From Acanthornis magna (taxonomy: Eukaryota > Chordata > Aves > Passeriformes > Acanthizidae), in the NCBI GenBank assembly GCA_036785705.1, contig JAWUZG010000332.1, forward strand, positions 1,240,001-1,304,000: a stretch of 64,000 nt of DNA. The letters are read 5' to 3'. The notes below the pieces were generated by a model that worked only from the letters and a program-made list of their open reading frames with translations, was not told the origin of the DNA and did no database searches. This document shows positions 11,641-25,100 of this stretch, in pieces. The position numbers and the translations under genes are program-made. Within the stretch, counting starts at the first letter, position 1; each line of letters opens with the position of its first letter.

Positions 11641-13380
11641 TTTTTTAAATTTAAAAAACCACTACTATATAACATCAGTTAGAAATGTTTTCGGTTTAGA
11701 AGCTTTTCTCATTATGTTGCTTGCTCTCTTCAAGCACTAGCTTTAACAGCTTAAAGTTTATAAATGGTAATAGAGCTAAAGTCCTGTTCACTCAGTGAAG
11801 AATGTGTTTGAATTCTGACTCTGTACTAATGTTTTATTATGCGAGTCCATTTTATATTAATTTCCAGTAACTGTACTTTCAGTTTCAAAATTGAAACTTG
11901 AAAAATTGTGGCAAAGTGTAGTCTGCAAGTATGTTCTGAGCATAATACAGTTGGCATCAAATTGCTATTTATGTATGAAGAGCAAACATTCTGTAAATGA
12001 GTTTTTCTTAATTGGTTTTCACCAAATTGATATATGGTTGAGTTAACTAATCTGTCATCTATCACTAAGCAGTACTTCTGTTGTATTCAATCCTTTCTAC
12101 TATGAGCATGTATATGCTTATTCTTTTTAAAGCTTTGGTAGGAAAATAACATATGGGGAAAAAATGTACGTTTACATTTGCATGGCACCAATTTGAATAT
12201 TTAATTGAACTCCTTTGTGCAAGACCATGGGTTCTGTGTGAAGTTTCTGCCCCCCAGTTTCTGGTCTCAATATTTTTCTCTACTACAAAAATAAACATCT
12301 GTATCATGATTTAGTAAATGAGTAATTTGGCAACTCAGTGTGAAGGAATGCTATGAATTTATTTCTGGAGAAGCGTTGCTCTAAAAAGTTTCAGTCAGTG
12401 AACAGGTTCAGCTGCTTAAAATACATAACTTCTGTAAGTATATGTGGCTAAATTTTTCTGTGTGTTATATGAATGTCCAAAGGCATAACTTGATCCTGTA
12501 AACCTTAGAATCTCTGACTTGAGGTGTACTTTTCCCCAAGAAAAGGCTTCCCAACACTGACTGCCAGGAACACAGGATATGGTAGAAGTATTTATGAAAC
12601 TTCACTGAAATGTCCAGACTCTCCAAGCTGCTTCTGGTTCCCTGGTTGGCTAAAACCAACATGGATTTGCATGGTTGGGTGGAATTGGAGGATCTGAGCT
12701 CCCTCAGCAGTGACCTTCACAAAAACATAGAGAGGAAAAGCTCCAGGCACAGCCTGCCTTTACCAGGTAAAGGTATTTTGGGGATTTTACAGGCCCTGGG
12801 CATTTGCAGGCTCCTAGGAAACACAATATATAGAAAATCCTAACATTTTGGGGGGAAGAACAGTTACTATAGTGATGGGGCACAGTCCATGTGTTATTTG
12901 GAATTGTTTGGGGAAAAAAAGCAGGCAATGATAGCAAGCTAAAATCTGTGGGCTGCTGAAAGGAGCTTCAGTCCCAGGTTGCAGGTGGTCATGATTCCCA
13001 TTTGTGTTTATTGCAGCTAATGGAGATGGCTTCAGTGGTGATACTGTTCAACTGCAGCCTAGTATCGGTCAAGTTAATAGATGTCATTATTTTATTCATT
13101 ACTTGACTTGCAAATAATGATTTGTAACTATAGTAACTCCCAGCAAAATTGGGAACCAATGCAAAGGAGGAGGAAAAAGTGTGTGAGAATTGTGTGGTTG
13201 GTCTAGTGGGAAAATAACACTTAGATCCATATGGCACAAATTATTTCACTCATATAAAAATACACACTGCAAAGACCAAAGTTGAATGGAAAGGGTGCTT
13301 GTATAAAAATAAAAGCTCAAACCACTTTGCACTTGAATTTAGTAATAGATGTATGTAGTGGTAGGTATATAATCATACAC
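11641..13380. other. Unique non-coding DNA
   Basis: AT-rich unique sequence with short open frames under 85 codons on both strands. None has recognisable motifs. No repeat or RNA gene is seen. Confidence 0.6.
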
Positions 13381-13384
13381 ACAC

Positions 13385-13435
13385 TATATATATATATATT
13401 ATTAAATTTATATATATATATATATATATATATAT
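13385..13435. repeat. TA-dinucleotide microsatellite
   Basis: Two TA arrays (13385-13399 and about 13410-13435) are separated by a short ATTATTAAATT interruption, followed by TGTATGTATG. Such arrays are highly length-variable. Confidence 0.95.
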
Positions 13436-13467
13436 GTCTGTATGTATGTAGGGGCTTTTTTTTTTTT

Positions 13468-16400
13468 GGCTGACCAGAGAGGCAGAAGCAGCTTGGAGAG
13501 TTGTGTGATAGCCTCTGTGTCTGGTGGGTGCTGAAAAATAGTGAGGTAGAACTTCATTTAGCTAGCTAATATAGGACACACAAACTGGTAATGAAATTTC
13601 TGATACAAGTGTGTTCTATTCTTTGAACAGCACATTCTAACACTGGAAAAGAGCCACCATCCTGACAAAAATCATCTGACAGTTTCCTCTATTTAATGAT
13701 AGGTAATGCTGTAAATATGTTTTCCTGTATCAAAGGGAGCACATCATTTGCTCTGGTTCTAGCATTGTGAATGGCATTCAGTTAAAAGTTTTCTGTCTTT
13801 TGTAGCATTCTCAGGTGATTTAATTTGCTCAGTGAAAAGCGAGAGATGCTATCATGACAGAGAAAGTTGCATATTTAAGTGGCAGATTTCTTCTTGCATT
13901 GAGGTCTCAATGGGGATTTTGGAAGAGAGTTCCAAAATATTCTGTTTCATGTAAAACACCATCATTTGTAATCACCAATGTAGAGTTAAATAATGCAATG
14001 AGAAGCAAAGTTCACTTGCAGTATATTTTATTTACATGATGCTAATGGTGAAATTAATACTGTGGTAATCCTTGTCATAGAAGTGACTCTGCAGATCCAT
14101 GAAAAATGTGCTGAAACCTCATGGAAACGCTGTAACCAAGTTAATAACATCAACCCATCCTTGGACCCTTTTTCATCCTTTTCTGTTTTTCCTCCCAGTA
14201 CCAGTTGTTTCAATGAAATAAATTCTCTTCCCCTGGTGCCAATCTTGAAAAGCTATTGAAAATGGGATCATTTAAAAAACTATATTTTGTTGTTAAACAT
14301 GGAGAGGTGGTATTTCTTGTAGTCTTAGCTCATTAAAGGGGAGGGTTTGTGCTGGCTTGTTGCTATTTTTCCAAGCTATTTCTCTGTTTTCAAGCTGGAA
14401 AATGGCTAAAGTCAAGGCAGATATATCCATGTATGTTGCTATTCCTCTAAGTTTATTGGAGAAATTCCTGATATTTATTGTAAAACAGAGTAAGAAGTAA
14501 GGCTACAACATGTATAGGACATGTTTTCAGTCAGTATAAGGTATTCTGTAGTTCAAAGAATGATGCAGGAAATCAACCCTTTTGTTGATGGATAACTTTC
14601 TACACTGTGGGAGGAATTTCTGACAGAAGTTCAGTGCCTGAATGGTCCTTTACTCCCCCTGGAAATAGAAACACACGCACCTCATATGTCCTGTGTGCCT
14701 GCTGTGGAATACAGTATTTGTGATTGGTTTATGACAACTTGTAGATTGAGAAAAAGTGATGCTGTGAACGCTAAATTCTTGCAGCAATGAGAATGGAAGG
14801 CTGTTGTTTTTTAAAGTATTCCAAGTGTCCTTTTCAAAATGCTCTGCTATTGTTTCAAAAGGCTCTGCTGTTCTGAGTCCCCAAATGCATGTTGGTGCCT
14901 CTGTACGTTTCAGCATCCAACAGCAGGAGAGTTACCTACTAATTACCCAGTGGTATTTATTCTTCTGTCTAAAAAGGAATTTTTAAATGTGATAAAGCTT
15001 TGGATTGATTTAGGTCATTAGTATTTAAGTTTTATTAAATAGTATTTTAATATTTTAAGAGTACAGCACATTTTTTAGCATAAATGTGCATGCTTGTTTT
15101 CTGAAATGTCAAATATCTGTGCCACTCTGGGGAAAAAAAAATCCAATTTCTATTAAGATATGCTGAATGAGTGTCCCTGTTCCCAAGCAACGCCCTTCAT
15201 TGGTGTTTGCATTACTTTAGTCTGTTTCTAAGAGACAGTCATGCACACATTGATTGCAAGTACATGTATGACAAAATGTTTTCAGCAGTGTGCTCACAGA
15301 ATTTCACATTTGCTGTGATAGGAAACAGCACTTTCATTAAGCATGTGATGCTCTCCTCTTCCCTTAACACCCACTGCAAAGGAGGCACACCTGGAGGGAA
15401 ACTGCTACAACCTGTACAAACAGGATTATATTCAGAATAATCATTCTCCTTCCTTCCTTTCTCTCCGTAGCATCCATTCTTTGTGTCCTTTTGTTCTTCT
15501 GCTTCTGTTTTCTCCGGTAATGTATCCAAATTATCCAGCAGGGCCTGCACGTATTGACCACTGCATCCCCTTGTAGGTGTGGAGATGCTCAGAGGTTTGT
15601 CTGTGTTGTGCTCAACTGAAGGAGGTTTCCCCTCTGCACCTCAGGCTGCTCATGGATCACAGTCCTGCTGCAGTGTCTTGTTCTGTTCTGAAATGAAGGA
15701 ACCCTGAAAGACACCAGATGGGATTATTGCATTTTTGTTGAGCATTTTTAAGCTATAGCTCGACTCTCTTCTCATATGTATTCCTAAAGCCCCCAAGGCC
15801 TCCTTCAGTCTTTGATCAGCAAATCTTTGTAGATTTTGTGTCTATGGCATGAGAAGACATTCCCCCAATCAATGACAGGGTCTTTTGGAACATTTATCTG
15901 CAACTGTCATGAATTTCAGTCATTTAAGTACAAAACTTTGTGTCCTTCAGTGGTGCCTGCAAATCAAAGGTCCAAGAGTGGAGTTGTGCATTTCAGTAAT
16001 GACATCTCTGTGCACATGGAGCTTCCTGGGATTGCCAAAAACACCATTCCAATTTCACCATTCTGAATTTGAAAGATCTGGGATATGAGCATAGCCAGTT
16101 ACTCGTGTTCAGAGGTTTCATCCTTGGGTTTACAAACAGAAATTAGCCTTCCATGCAGGATCGGGCCTCTAGCAGGAGAGTCAGAGTTTAGAGGGATTGC
16201 CACTGTGTTTCATATGGAAATGCAGGTTTTAACATATTTGCATATCTTTCCACTTGACTGGCAGAAGAAATACTTCCTTAGATGTAAACAGAAAAATCCT
16301 TAGTCAGAAAAGACTAAGCATAGAAGGTAAAACATGAGCCTAAAACAAACATCTCTTCAAGCAAATATGAAGACACATAAACAGAGCTATTGGCTAAAAA

Positions 16401-16835
16401 GACCCATGAAAATAGTCCTTACTGTACCCCATGTCCCTCAAGCAATAAGGATTGTCCTGCGAAAGTAAGAGTTTGCTAAGTTCTCATCTCTAATGTTCAA
16501 AGCAAACACTTTTGCTCTGTTTCTTATGATAGTTGCCCACTGTGTAAATTAAAGTGAAAATTCAAATTATATCTTGCTAGAAGCCAAAAATAAATATGAA
16601 CCAGAAAACATAGTAGTAGTGATAGAATTAAATCTGAATATCTTGCAAATGTGGGTGGACTCTGCAACTGTGGAGGAGTGCGGGGGTAAGGAGAAGGAAA
16701 GATAGCTGGCAGTGGGGGAGAGTAGACTGTAAAAGTTACCTCTGAGTTCATGCAAATTTAGTTAAACCAAAATCAGCTACCCACCAGTACAGTGTAAAAG
16801 AAAAAATGAGGAACAATTTTTGTCTTTTTTCTTAC
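13468..16835. other. Unique non-coding DNA
   Basis: Unique AT-rich DNA without identifiable repeats. Several frames of 60-100 codons occur on both strands and overlap one another, which is typical of chance. Confidence 0.6.
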
Positions 16836-16946
16836 CGATCTCTGTCCACTTTCGGCTGAGTGGGAATAATTTTTTCTTAATCCTGAACACCCAAATATTT
16901 GCTGTTTAGCAGCTACAGGCCAAGTTCCCCAGTGTAGCTGACTTTC
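16836..16946 (-). other. Speculative internal exon, 111 nt, minus strand
   Basis: On the minus strand a fair 3' splice site (TATTTGTGTTCCAG) precedes 16946, and a good 5' splice site (TCG|GTAAGA) follows 16836. The 111 nt between them are exactly 37 open codons in phase 0-0. The predicted peptide has no motif I recognise. A short open stretch with fair splice sites can arise by chance, so this is recorded only as a candidate. Confidence 0.12.
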
Positions 16947-18660
16947 CTGGAACACAAATACACTTTTGCATTCTGCTACACTTTTAGTGCTGGGTATCAC
17001 TCACAAGACTTGCAGGGCTGCAGGTTCAGCTCCCAGGCTCTGTCTGTACAAGCTGTTCCATAGTTTTGCTGTCAATGATAAGATTTCAAAGGACTATTTT
17101 CAGGAATGCATAATGCCTGCTTTTTCTTCCCTAGATAGTGATTTTTATTTGGAATGTATTTCTTTCATAGTGTTGATATTTAATTACAAATATGAATCCC
17201 TTGTGGGTCTATACTATAGAGCAAAATTAGAGTTACTCCTGTTGATATTATTAAGAAATAGCTCAATTGAAACTAGTCAAAGGACTTGAGCTTCTTTTTC
17301 CATTTTTCTGCTTTCTTTTGTATGAAAATTATAACCATGATTTTCCTTTGTCTCAGTTCCTTCTGTCAAAGAAAAATCAGAAACAGACTGGGCTTAGGGA
17401 TTCATCCAATGCCTTCTCAGTTGTGAGCATTCACTTTAAGTGTTAAGATGTAGAGGAACTGATTTAATTTCATACATAGGTGGTGGTTTTATATTTGCCA
17501 AAGCTGAACCTTGTAGCATATGGTCCTCAACTCCTGTGTAGCCCTAATTGATATTTGACATTCATGGCAGGCAGGGTTCCTGCATCCACCCAGCAGTGTG
17601 GAATACCAGCTTCTGGTGTGGATTTACTGCCTTGTTACAAGTGGGGTAATTTCAGGGAGGAGAGGAAGAGGTGAAGAGAATGGAGATGTGGTTTGTTTTT
17701 TTTTTTCTTTTAACTTGAGTACTATATTATTTGGCTTCTAGGAATAGATAATGGCCGATACCTTTTTAGGTTGATTTGAGGAGTCCTTTCGAAGGAAAAA
17801 AAAAAAAGTTAGGGTGGAATTAAACATTACTACATCTTTATTTACAATTAAACAAATACCTATTCTGAGGTATTTAAAGAAATTCATTTTTAGACCTAAA
17901 TTTAATATATAACATGCAAATTTAGGCATACAGCTAAGAATAAATGAGTAAAAAGACATGAATAACAGGCGTACAAGGAGATGTATTGCAGCTATTGCTT
18001 CAAAGAAATTAATAAAAATGAGAACAGCCGCAGCTACAGTCTTTAGCAGTCATCTTCTCCCCCATCTTGTTTCCTTTTCTTTCTTGATTGTAATGGGGAG
18101 AGGAGATGAGTCCTATGGTATAGCTCCCCTCTCATACATTGGATTCGTCTATGTATCATTCCTGCTCTGCATGTTTTCATTAGGCATAGGGCCATAAATA
18201 AACAAGAAATGAAGGGAGGGGTTACTCTCCCAGTCTTTAAAGAAGTTTCTTTTCTCTCTCACGTTCACAAAACTTCCTCTTGTTTCTCTCTTCTGTGCCA
18301 TTTCCAAGTATGCAGTGCCTTGCCACCTTTGTCCCAGTAATGACTGTGAGCATTGTACTGTTTTTATATACTAAGGGCTGAATAATAATAATAAAAATCT
18401 GCTTTATTTTTCCAGAGTGAATCAGCTCTCTATTAATAGTTGGAGATATTTTATAATTATAACTAAAATATTAGCTGTATGTGCAAGGTCTGACCTCTGA
18501 ACTATTTCTTCCCAAAGCCAGTGAAAATACCTTTTCCACTCAAAGAAAGTTGCTATGCAAAATGAGAGATCAAATAAATTAATTTAAAAAACACGTGACA
18601 CACCTGGGAAGAGAGACATTTAATGATTCATTTCATGAATCAGAAGTGCATACAGCTGGT
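16947..18660. other. Unique non-coding DNA
   Basis: AT-rich unique sequence with small A/T runs (about 17700 and 17797-17808) and a short AAT repeat at about 18382-18395. No coding signal. Confidence 0.6.
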
Positions 18661-18667
18661 TTTGCAA

Positions 18668-18686
18668 TTTTTTTTTTTTTTTTTTT
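18668..18686. repeat. Poly-T tract flanked by an inverted octamer
   Basis: Nineteen T residues are bracketed by TTTTGCAA on the left and TTGCAAAA on the right, an inverted pair. On the minus strand it is a poly-A run about 50 nt downstream of the candidate donor at 18737. Confidence 0.9.
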
Positions 18687-18705
18687 GCAAAATATCCCAA
18701 TATAC

Positions 18706-19107
18706 TCAGATACAAGCAGTCAGAGGATGCAACTTACCTGGTAAAGCTAAAGAGAGGGAATTGTGGAGATTTTTTGAGGAGTTGCAGTAAGCCTGCTCTC
18801 CTGGGCTGGCTCTTTCTGCCCTCCAGTGTGGAGAGTCACTGGAGAACGCAGAAATCTTGAGAATAAGAGCAAGGCAGAGCATTCTCGTGAATTCTACAAT
18901 ATCATCTTGAGCCTTGCATTCCCCTCCATAACCCTTTTGTGGGTTTGTTTGCTGAATCAAGGCAAGGAACGTATTCCTCCTCTCCTCCTCTAATGTCTTA
19001 TATGGTGGAGGAAACAGGAGGTTGGCATAAGGCAGCTGGGCAAACTGGAAGGGGATTTCTTCAGGCATTAGGCTTGGTTCTTTATGAATCCCAGCCATGC
19101 ACATCAA
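18706..19107 (-). other. 133-codon open frame with a consensus splice donor; coding status doubtful
   Basis: This is the longest open frame not caused by a simple repeat. A perfect donor CAG|GTAAGT on the minus strand falls inside it after position 18738. A possible acceptor (CCCCTTCCAG) lies just before 19044, defining a 307-nt open exon in phase 0 to phase 1. The peptide has a proline- and glutamate-rich first half (FPPPYK, LEEERR) and no family I recognise. Chance in 64 kb can give frames of this size. It could be a lncRNA exon, an exon of an unrecognised gene, or nothing. Confidence 0.18.
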
Positions 19108-19109
19108 AT

Positions 19110-21590
19110 TTCTACTGAATTCCTGAACTATTCCTTTGACTTCACTAGGATTCAGCCTGAATCCTGGGTGAAAAGGATGTTTTAAGGGTCACAGCTGTGC
19201 TGAATAACTTTCTCAGCCAAATTTCACAGGTAATGACCCTTAACAATGCTGAGAATGTTTGGATCTATGTTTGCATGATCCTGGACCCTGATCTAAGTTG
19301 TACAGGGTGCAGTGTCTGGCAGCTCAGGAGCTTTTGAAGAAGATGCTGTTGGAATAGCTTGCATTTAAGAAAACATTTTGCCTTCGATGAAATTACTCTT
19401 TCCCAGACTCCTTCGTGGTTTATAAAGCAGGTCTATGCTGTATGGATTGTGGGGTTTTGTGGGTGGGTTTTTTGGTATTGTGAGAAAACATCTGTTGATC
19501 ATGTAACTCTGCAGGATAGCAGGCAACCATGGGACAACGTGTCTAATGGAATTAAATTCTGACTCTTTCTCACTTATATAGAGTTATCATTAGATGTGCG
19601 TGATGAGAAATTGCACTGCAGGACAGCTCTCATGAAAATTCAGATGTCTGGCAGGTGATTCACAGGTAGCTGTAAGCACAAGTGATTTGAAAACAGCAGG
19701 TGAACTGCCCTTACAGCAATTTGCCAAACAAATTTATTGAGAATAAATTCCTATTGGAGTTGTTTAAAAATGCTGAGAATTTATCTGGGATTTTCCTGAT
19801 ACTGTTTTAAATAATGATTAATAAGACCTCTGTTTTAAAAGAGCGTACAAAATTTCTCATACGGTCTAAGCAAGGCACTCATTAGTAAATGAAAATGAGA
19901 AGAAATATGTATCCTTTCTCATAATGCAGACATTGCCACTTTGGATAAGGTCCAAGTGAATATGGTAACAATGCAAATTATTTTAGCTTTGTTGCTCGAT
20001 GAAAAAAATTGGTTTGACGTCAGATTAAGTATTTATTTGTATTGAGATTAAAAAAAGCCATAGTTTTGAACAAATATTTGTTAGTGACCGATAAACCTCA
20101 ACTGAGTCCTCCAAGGTGCATTTCTCCCTGTGATAGATGCAGAGAGACCAACCCATAACTTTTTCATTATTCAAATACAGAATGAACTGCACCTAGTTTG
20201 TGATGCTAATGCAGACCTGTCTTTGAGCCAACACTTAGGTCCAGTTAAATGCTGAAGGGTCAGAGCAGCACCTTCTACATAGCCAGATGTCCTAGCTAAG
20301 TTTTGTTGTAAACGGGAAAAGGAAGGTCTGCCCATCTGATGAAAAGCACAGGAACATTGCAAAGAGCTAGCCCAAAGCAAATCAAAATTACTGGATGAAT
20401 TGCTGAAGAAATAGGATTATAATAAATGACAAGAGAATCTTATGTTAAATGAAAGTATCAACGGATTGTTAATCCTTTTTAATAATGAAAACACCAGCAC
20501 AAATCAAAGCATTTAACTAAATAATTCAGTTAATGGATTAGTTATTTCTGTCACTGATGTCAAATATGTGAACAGATTACCTGTTTTGCATTTAATAGAT
20601 TGTGACTCTTTTTTTGAAGTAAAAAAAAAAGAGTGCTTACTGCCTTCCAGAACTTGATTATGATGCAAGTACAGCAGTGTGTACATTTTAATGACTTACA
20701 CAGCAGAAAAACTGTCAAGCCTCACAACAGCAAAACATGTCCCCACGATGATGAGAGAGCTCAGTCTCCAGTTCCAGATGAGATTTTAAACTCTGGCTGA
20801 AGGAACATAAAGTTTGAATGACAAATCAAAGAAAGCAATGCTTAAAGCAAAGAGGAAATTGTAGGTAACAGGCTATAGAGAAAAGCCACATTCAAATGAA
20901 ACAAAACACATATGATTGAAGAGGGCAGATGAAGGAAGATTACAACAGAAGAGAGGAGCGGGTCAAATACAATGAGTTATGGGAGACCTTGAGGAAAGAG
21001 ATCAGAGGGGACATTAAAAAATAGATTGTCAACATCATATGGGGTACTCTCAAATGAGAGAACTACAAGAGGATAAGAAGCTTTTGATGTGGAGGTACCA
21101 GCAGATGTTCTTTCAGAAAGACAATGATTACACAGTGTGCAAAGAGAGATGGAAAAGGAGCCCCACAGAGTGCTGAAGAGTGTCACCAGTGACTTTTTGC
21201 ATATAGCACTAGAAATACTCAGTGCAAGCATGATAGATGGTTTCCCATTAGAAATGAAAGATGTGAGGAATAGCTTCCTTTTTTTTTTCTTCTCCTCTCC
21301 CTGTTTCCTCTTGACACTTTATAGGATATTAAAAGAAAGAGAGTTAAGTCAGTTCATACCACAAAGGCTGAAAAAAGCACTTAAAAATGCCTGAAAGTAA
21401 CACAAAGGACTGACAAAACCCAGCTCTCAACACACAGAAGAACTTGTTAGAGATTGTAATATGGGTCACTTTGAAAGAGATGCAGCTGTGTTGCATGAGC
21501 AAAATAAGTTTCCCAGGCAGGGCAGTTGGCAGCTTCGCAGCTTCATTGAGGACATTTTCAAAGCAAGTAAAAGCACTGTAGCTTTGTGTT
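19110..21590. other. Unique non-coding DNA
   Basis: AT-rich unique sequence with a small G/T-rich patch at about 19446-19480. No repeat family or gene is recognised. Confidence 0.6.
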
Positions 21591-21594
21591 GCAT

Positions 21595-22101
21595 TCATAG
21601 AAGTATAGAATAGTTTGGGTAGGAAGGGACCTTTTCAAAGTCATCTCATCCAACCTGCCGGCCTTGAGCAGGGAATCTTCAGCTGGATCACGTTGCTCAG
21701 AGTGCCATCCAACCTGATTCGGAATATTTCCAGAGATGGGGCATCCACAACTCTCAGGGTAAAACCTGTGGCAGTGTTTTACCACCTCACGGCAAAAAAC
21801 TTCTTCCTTACATTTAATCTAGATCGACCCTCTATTATTCAAAACCATTACCCCTTTTCCTGTTGTATCGGGCTATGCTAAAATGTCTGCTCCCCACTGA
21901 GCACAGAAAGGCTGCAATAAAGTCTCCCTGGGGAGCCCTCTCCTCTCCAGGCTGAACCACCCCTGCTCTGCCTCCTTAGGAGAGGTGCTCCATCCTTCTC
22001 ATCATCTTCATGGCCATGTCTGGACCCAATCCTGAAGGTCCACATTGTTTTTTTGTTGGGGACCCCAGAGCTGGATGCAGTACTCCAGGTGGGGTCTCGA
22101 T
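21595..22101 (-). mobile_element. CR1 LINE retrotransposon, 5'-truncated 3' end
   Basis: The left edge carries the reverse complement of the CR1 tail (degenerate ATAGAAGTATAGAATAG) followed by TTTGGGTAGGAAGGGACC and the typical CR1 3' region. Read on the minus strand, the element covers the end of the CR1 reverse-transcriptase-bearing frame and the 3' UTR. It is cut at the 5' side near 22101, as expected for incomplete target-primed reverse transcription. Plus-strand frames through it are antisense artefacts. Divergence from the well-known avian CR1 3' end is moderate, so the insertion is not recent. The fragment is about 0.5 kb of a full-length element of about 4.5 kb and cannot move by itself. 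Confidence 0.95.
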
Positions 22102-25100
22102 GGCAAGTGTAAGGTGTATTATAAAAGGCTTTTTGTCAGTATCTTAGTAGAGCAGGGAGCAGTAAATAACTGTCTCCAGTATTTACGACTCAGTTTGGCC
22201 GGATAAGTGCTTTATGTTCTGCAACATGATTATGGGGTGCAGCTGCAAGGGGAGAAAGAATAGAATCAATGACTAAGATTCAAAAAAATCAAGCATTTCA
22301 AAGGCAGATACCATCTGGAACCTGGGTGTCAGAGTACCACTTAGAATATAGTAAGCTTAATTACTTTTTCAAACTTTTATGAGAGTAGTGAGCTATGAAA
22401 AAAGCATTCTCTTGGTGAATAAGTTAGTTTGCATGTCTTAATTCTTTCATTGGCATTTATTTGAATAATATAAGTAACATATGAGTGTATATATAATGAG
22501 TATATATATAGAAGTAATATGGGAAAGGGAGAGGCTTTCTTTGTATTTACAATTAATATTAATTAGAGTTGAGACATTCTGCCCTATAGATTCTGCAAGG
22601 GAACCTCTTTAACACAGGGAACTCAATGTGAGGATGACTGTGAAATGGCTTTTAGTCAACAAAGGAGTACTTCAGCGTCTCATGGGGAAGATTGTCTTCA
22701 TCTTGTGTTTTTTTGGTCAGAAGTACTGAGCTATCCTGAAATATTTTACAGATGTCACAATACTATTCATCCTTTATGGGGGTATGGAGGTACCTAGACT
22801 TAAGTTCAAAGTTTCTTATGATTGTTTCCTATTCAAAGAAAGAAATAATTTCTAAGTTTTAGTTTGTTTTGTTTTGTAGAGGTTGTTAGGATCAGGCAGA
22901 AACATGACCTCTGAAGTTCTTGAATTGTTGGATCACATTACAAATTAAAAGATTTGAAGTATATCCAGTTATATATAACCAATGTTATAGTTTAACATTG
23001 TTTATAACATTTTGGACATTATTTTTATCATAATTTTAATCAAATCCTAAGGAATTTTCTCCATAAGTCTGAGGTACAGGAATCATAGTGAGAAAATAAT
23101 GCTTCTATCATTCCATGTCTGCACCTGGAAGAGATTAAACCCTCAAATCAGACTAAAGCTTTTCTCTTACCAGTATCTTCTATTTCTCTAGAAGAGGCAC
23201 AGATTAGTCCATTTTCAAGGTGAAAGAAAAGAAGCAAAATTAAGTTACAAAAGGTTGTGTAGGAAGTCTGGGAACAGGACTTTGAGTTACATGACACATG
23301 TTTAATCCAGTAGAGGACACTGCCTTGTGGAAATTGCTTAAAATCTCTTTACTTAGCTAGACCAACTGTAAAATCCAGCTAATAAAGCTTAACCACCCTT
23401 GTAAAGTGCTTTGAGGTCTACATAAGAAAAAGCAGTCTGTGACTACAAAGCCAAGACAGACTGGGTTTTTTCCTTCCCTTTATGAGTAAAAAGGAACAAA
23501 GATCGGAGTGATTTATTTGGGAAACACTGTGACTCAGGGAGCAGTTACTGGCTATGAAGCTGGAAGATGTGAGTTTTCATCCTGAGTCTGATGCTTTCCA
23601 ATGTTTTGTACTGGGAGGAGAGCTGTCCTGATTGCATATGTAGTAATTTAAATGATGAAGTTGTACATTTTTTAGTTATGAGTGAACAGAATAGCAGCTC
23701 TACAACTATGAATGAATTGGGCCAGCATTACCCACTCCTTCTGGAGTCTGACATTGAGAATATTTTTTAAAAGAGTATCACTTCTCATTGGAGACCATGA
23801 TGTAGACCTGGACTCTGCACCTAAGGCCAAGTGGTGTGAATTTCTTACTCCTTAAGAAGTTTCACAGCCTTACAATTGATTCATTTTCTGCCCACCTCCT
23901 CAGTTACTAAAAATCTGGTCCTTCTGTGAGTGGTCACAGTGTAAACTGTGTTCTGTAGCTTGAAGCTGCTGTGCCTTTGGTGTGCCCTGTCAGTTGAAAG
24001 TTACCCTGTACCTGCAGGTGATGCTGTAAAGGAACTGAATGCTGAACCTGATTTGTAGACAGTCTCTGCTTCTTGCTGTTTTCTTAATCTTTCCTCTCCA
24101 ATTATAAAATATAATCCTATTTGTATCTTCCTTTACAGTTTTAGAGACCTATTACCATGTACAGGTAGTATTTTATAAATTAATACTTTATCACTATTAA
24201 ATGACATTTGATCATTTAAATAACAAGGTAAAAGTAGATATAGAATTGCAAACAGTATTGGAAGCTGTTATTCTAATTGTTACTGAAGTTGTGTGACCAT
24301 TTACCACTTTCTTCTTTTTTAACAGTAAGACCACACGAAAGTGATTGTTCTGCTTTGTGGAACATTGATAGGAAAAAAAGATTATGCTTGGCAGATTTCT
24401 GTGCTATCTGTTACTTTATGTCACAATTTTAAGTCTCTGAATAAGGTGATTGTAGCTACCACTGCCCTCTTTAAAGATAAACCCTTTCACAATAATTTTG
24501 CTGTAATACAGCATTGTCAGGAAATGCAATATGCTTTCCCTTCATGAGAGAGCCTCTCTAATTGGAATCACTGGACCTTGACTGACTTGTCACAGCTATA
24601 TTCAGGGTGAAGGTGAAATTTTTAAGAAGTCTGATCAGGAAAATTAGACCATGGCTTCTCTGAAAGAGGACACATTCATATGCAAGATCTTTCTGCTTAC
24701 ATCTTTTTTCATTTTTTTTTTTTTCTTCAATGTGAGGAGAACAATGGGTAGGGAGCAGGGTGGGGGGAAGAGGCAGATGATGGCATTTGAACAGTCTGAC
24801 AGGTTCCAATTTAGCATTTAAAATGCAGAAAATGTAAACAGCTACTCTTGTGCTGGAAGAGTTAATAAATATCTCAAACTTGGAAACAGGTGGGGGAATT
24901 GCAGCTAAAGCCATCGAGCTTAATGAGAATTAGTCATGCATTCTGATTGTTCAGATATTGGATGAGAGACCTGCAAGGCAAGTGCTTTTCCTAAGCTCCT
25001 AAAGTCAGGGTAATAAATAGAAACAAATCATCTTCTAGTGATTAGCAGACATGTATATAAAGAATTCATAACAGAAAGACATGACAGTTCCATTGCAATG

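Noticed and set aside
21615..21881. 88-codon plus-strand frame
   Set aside because: It is antisense to the CR1 3' end and has no independent support.
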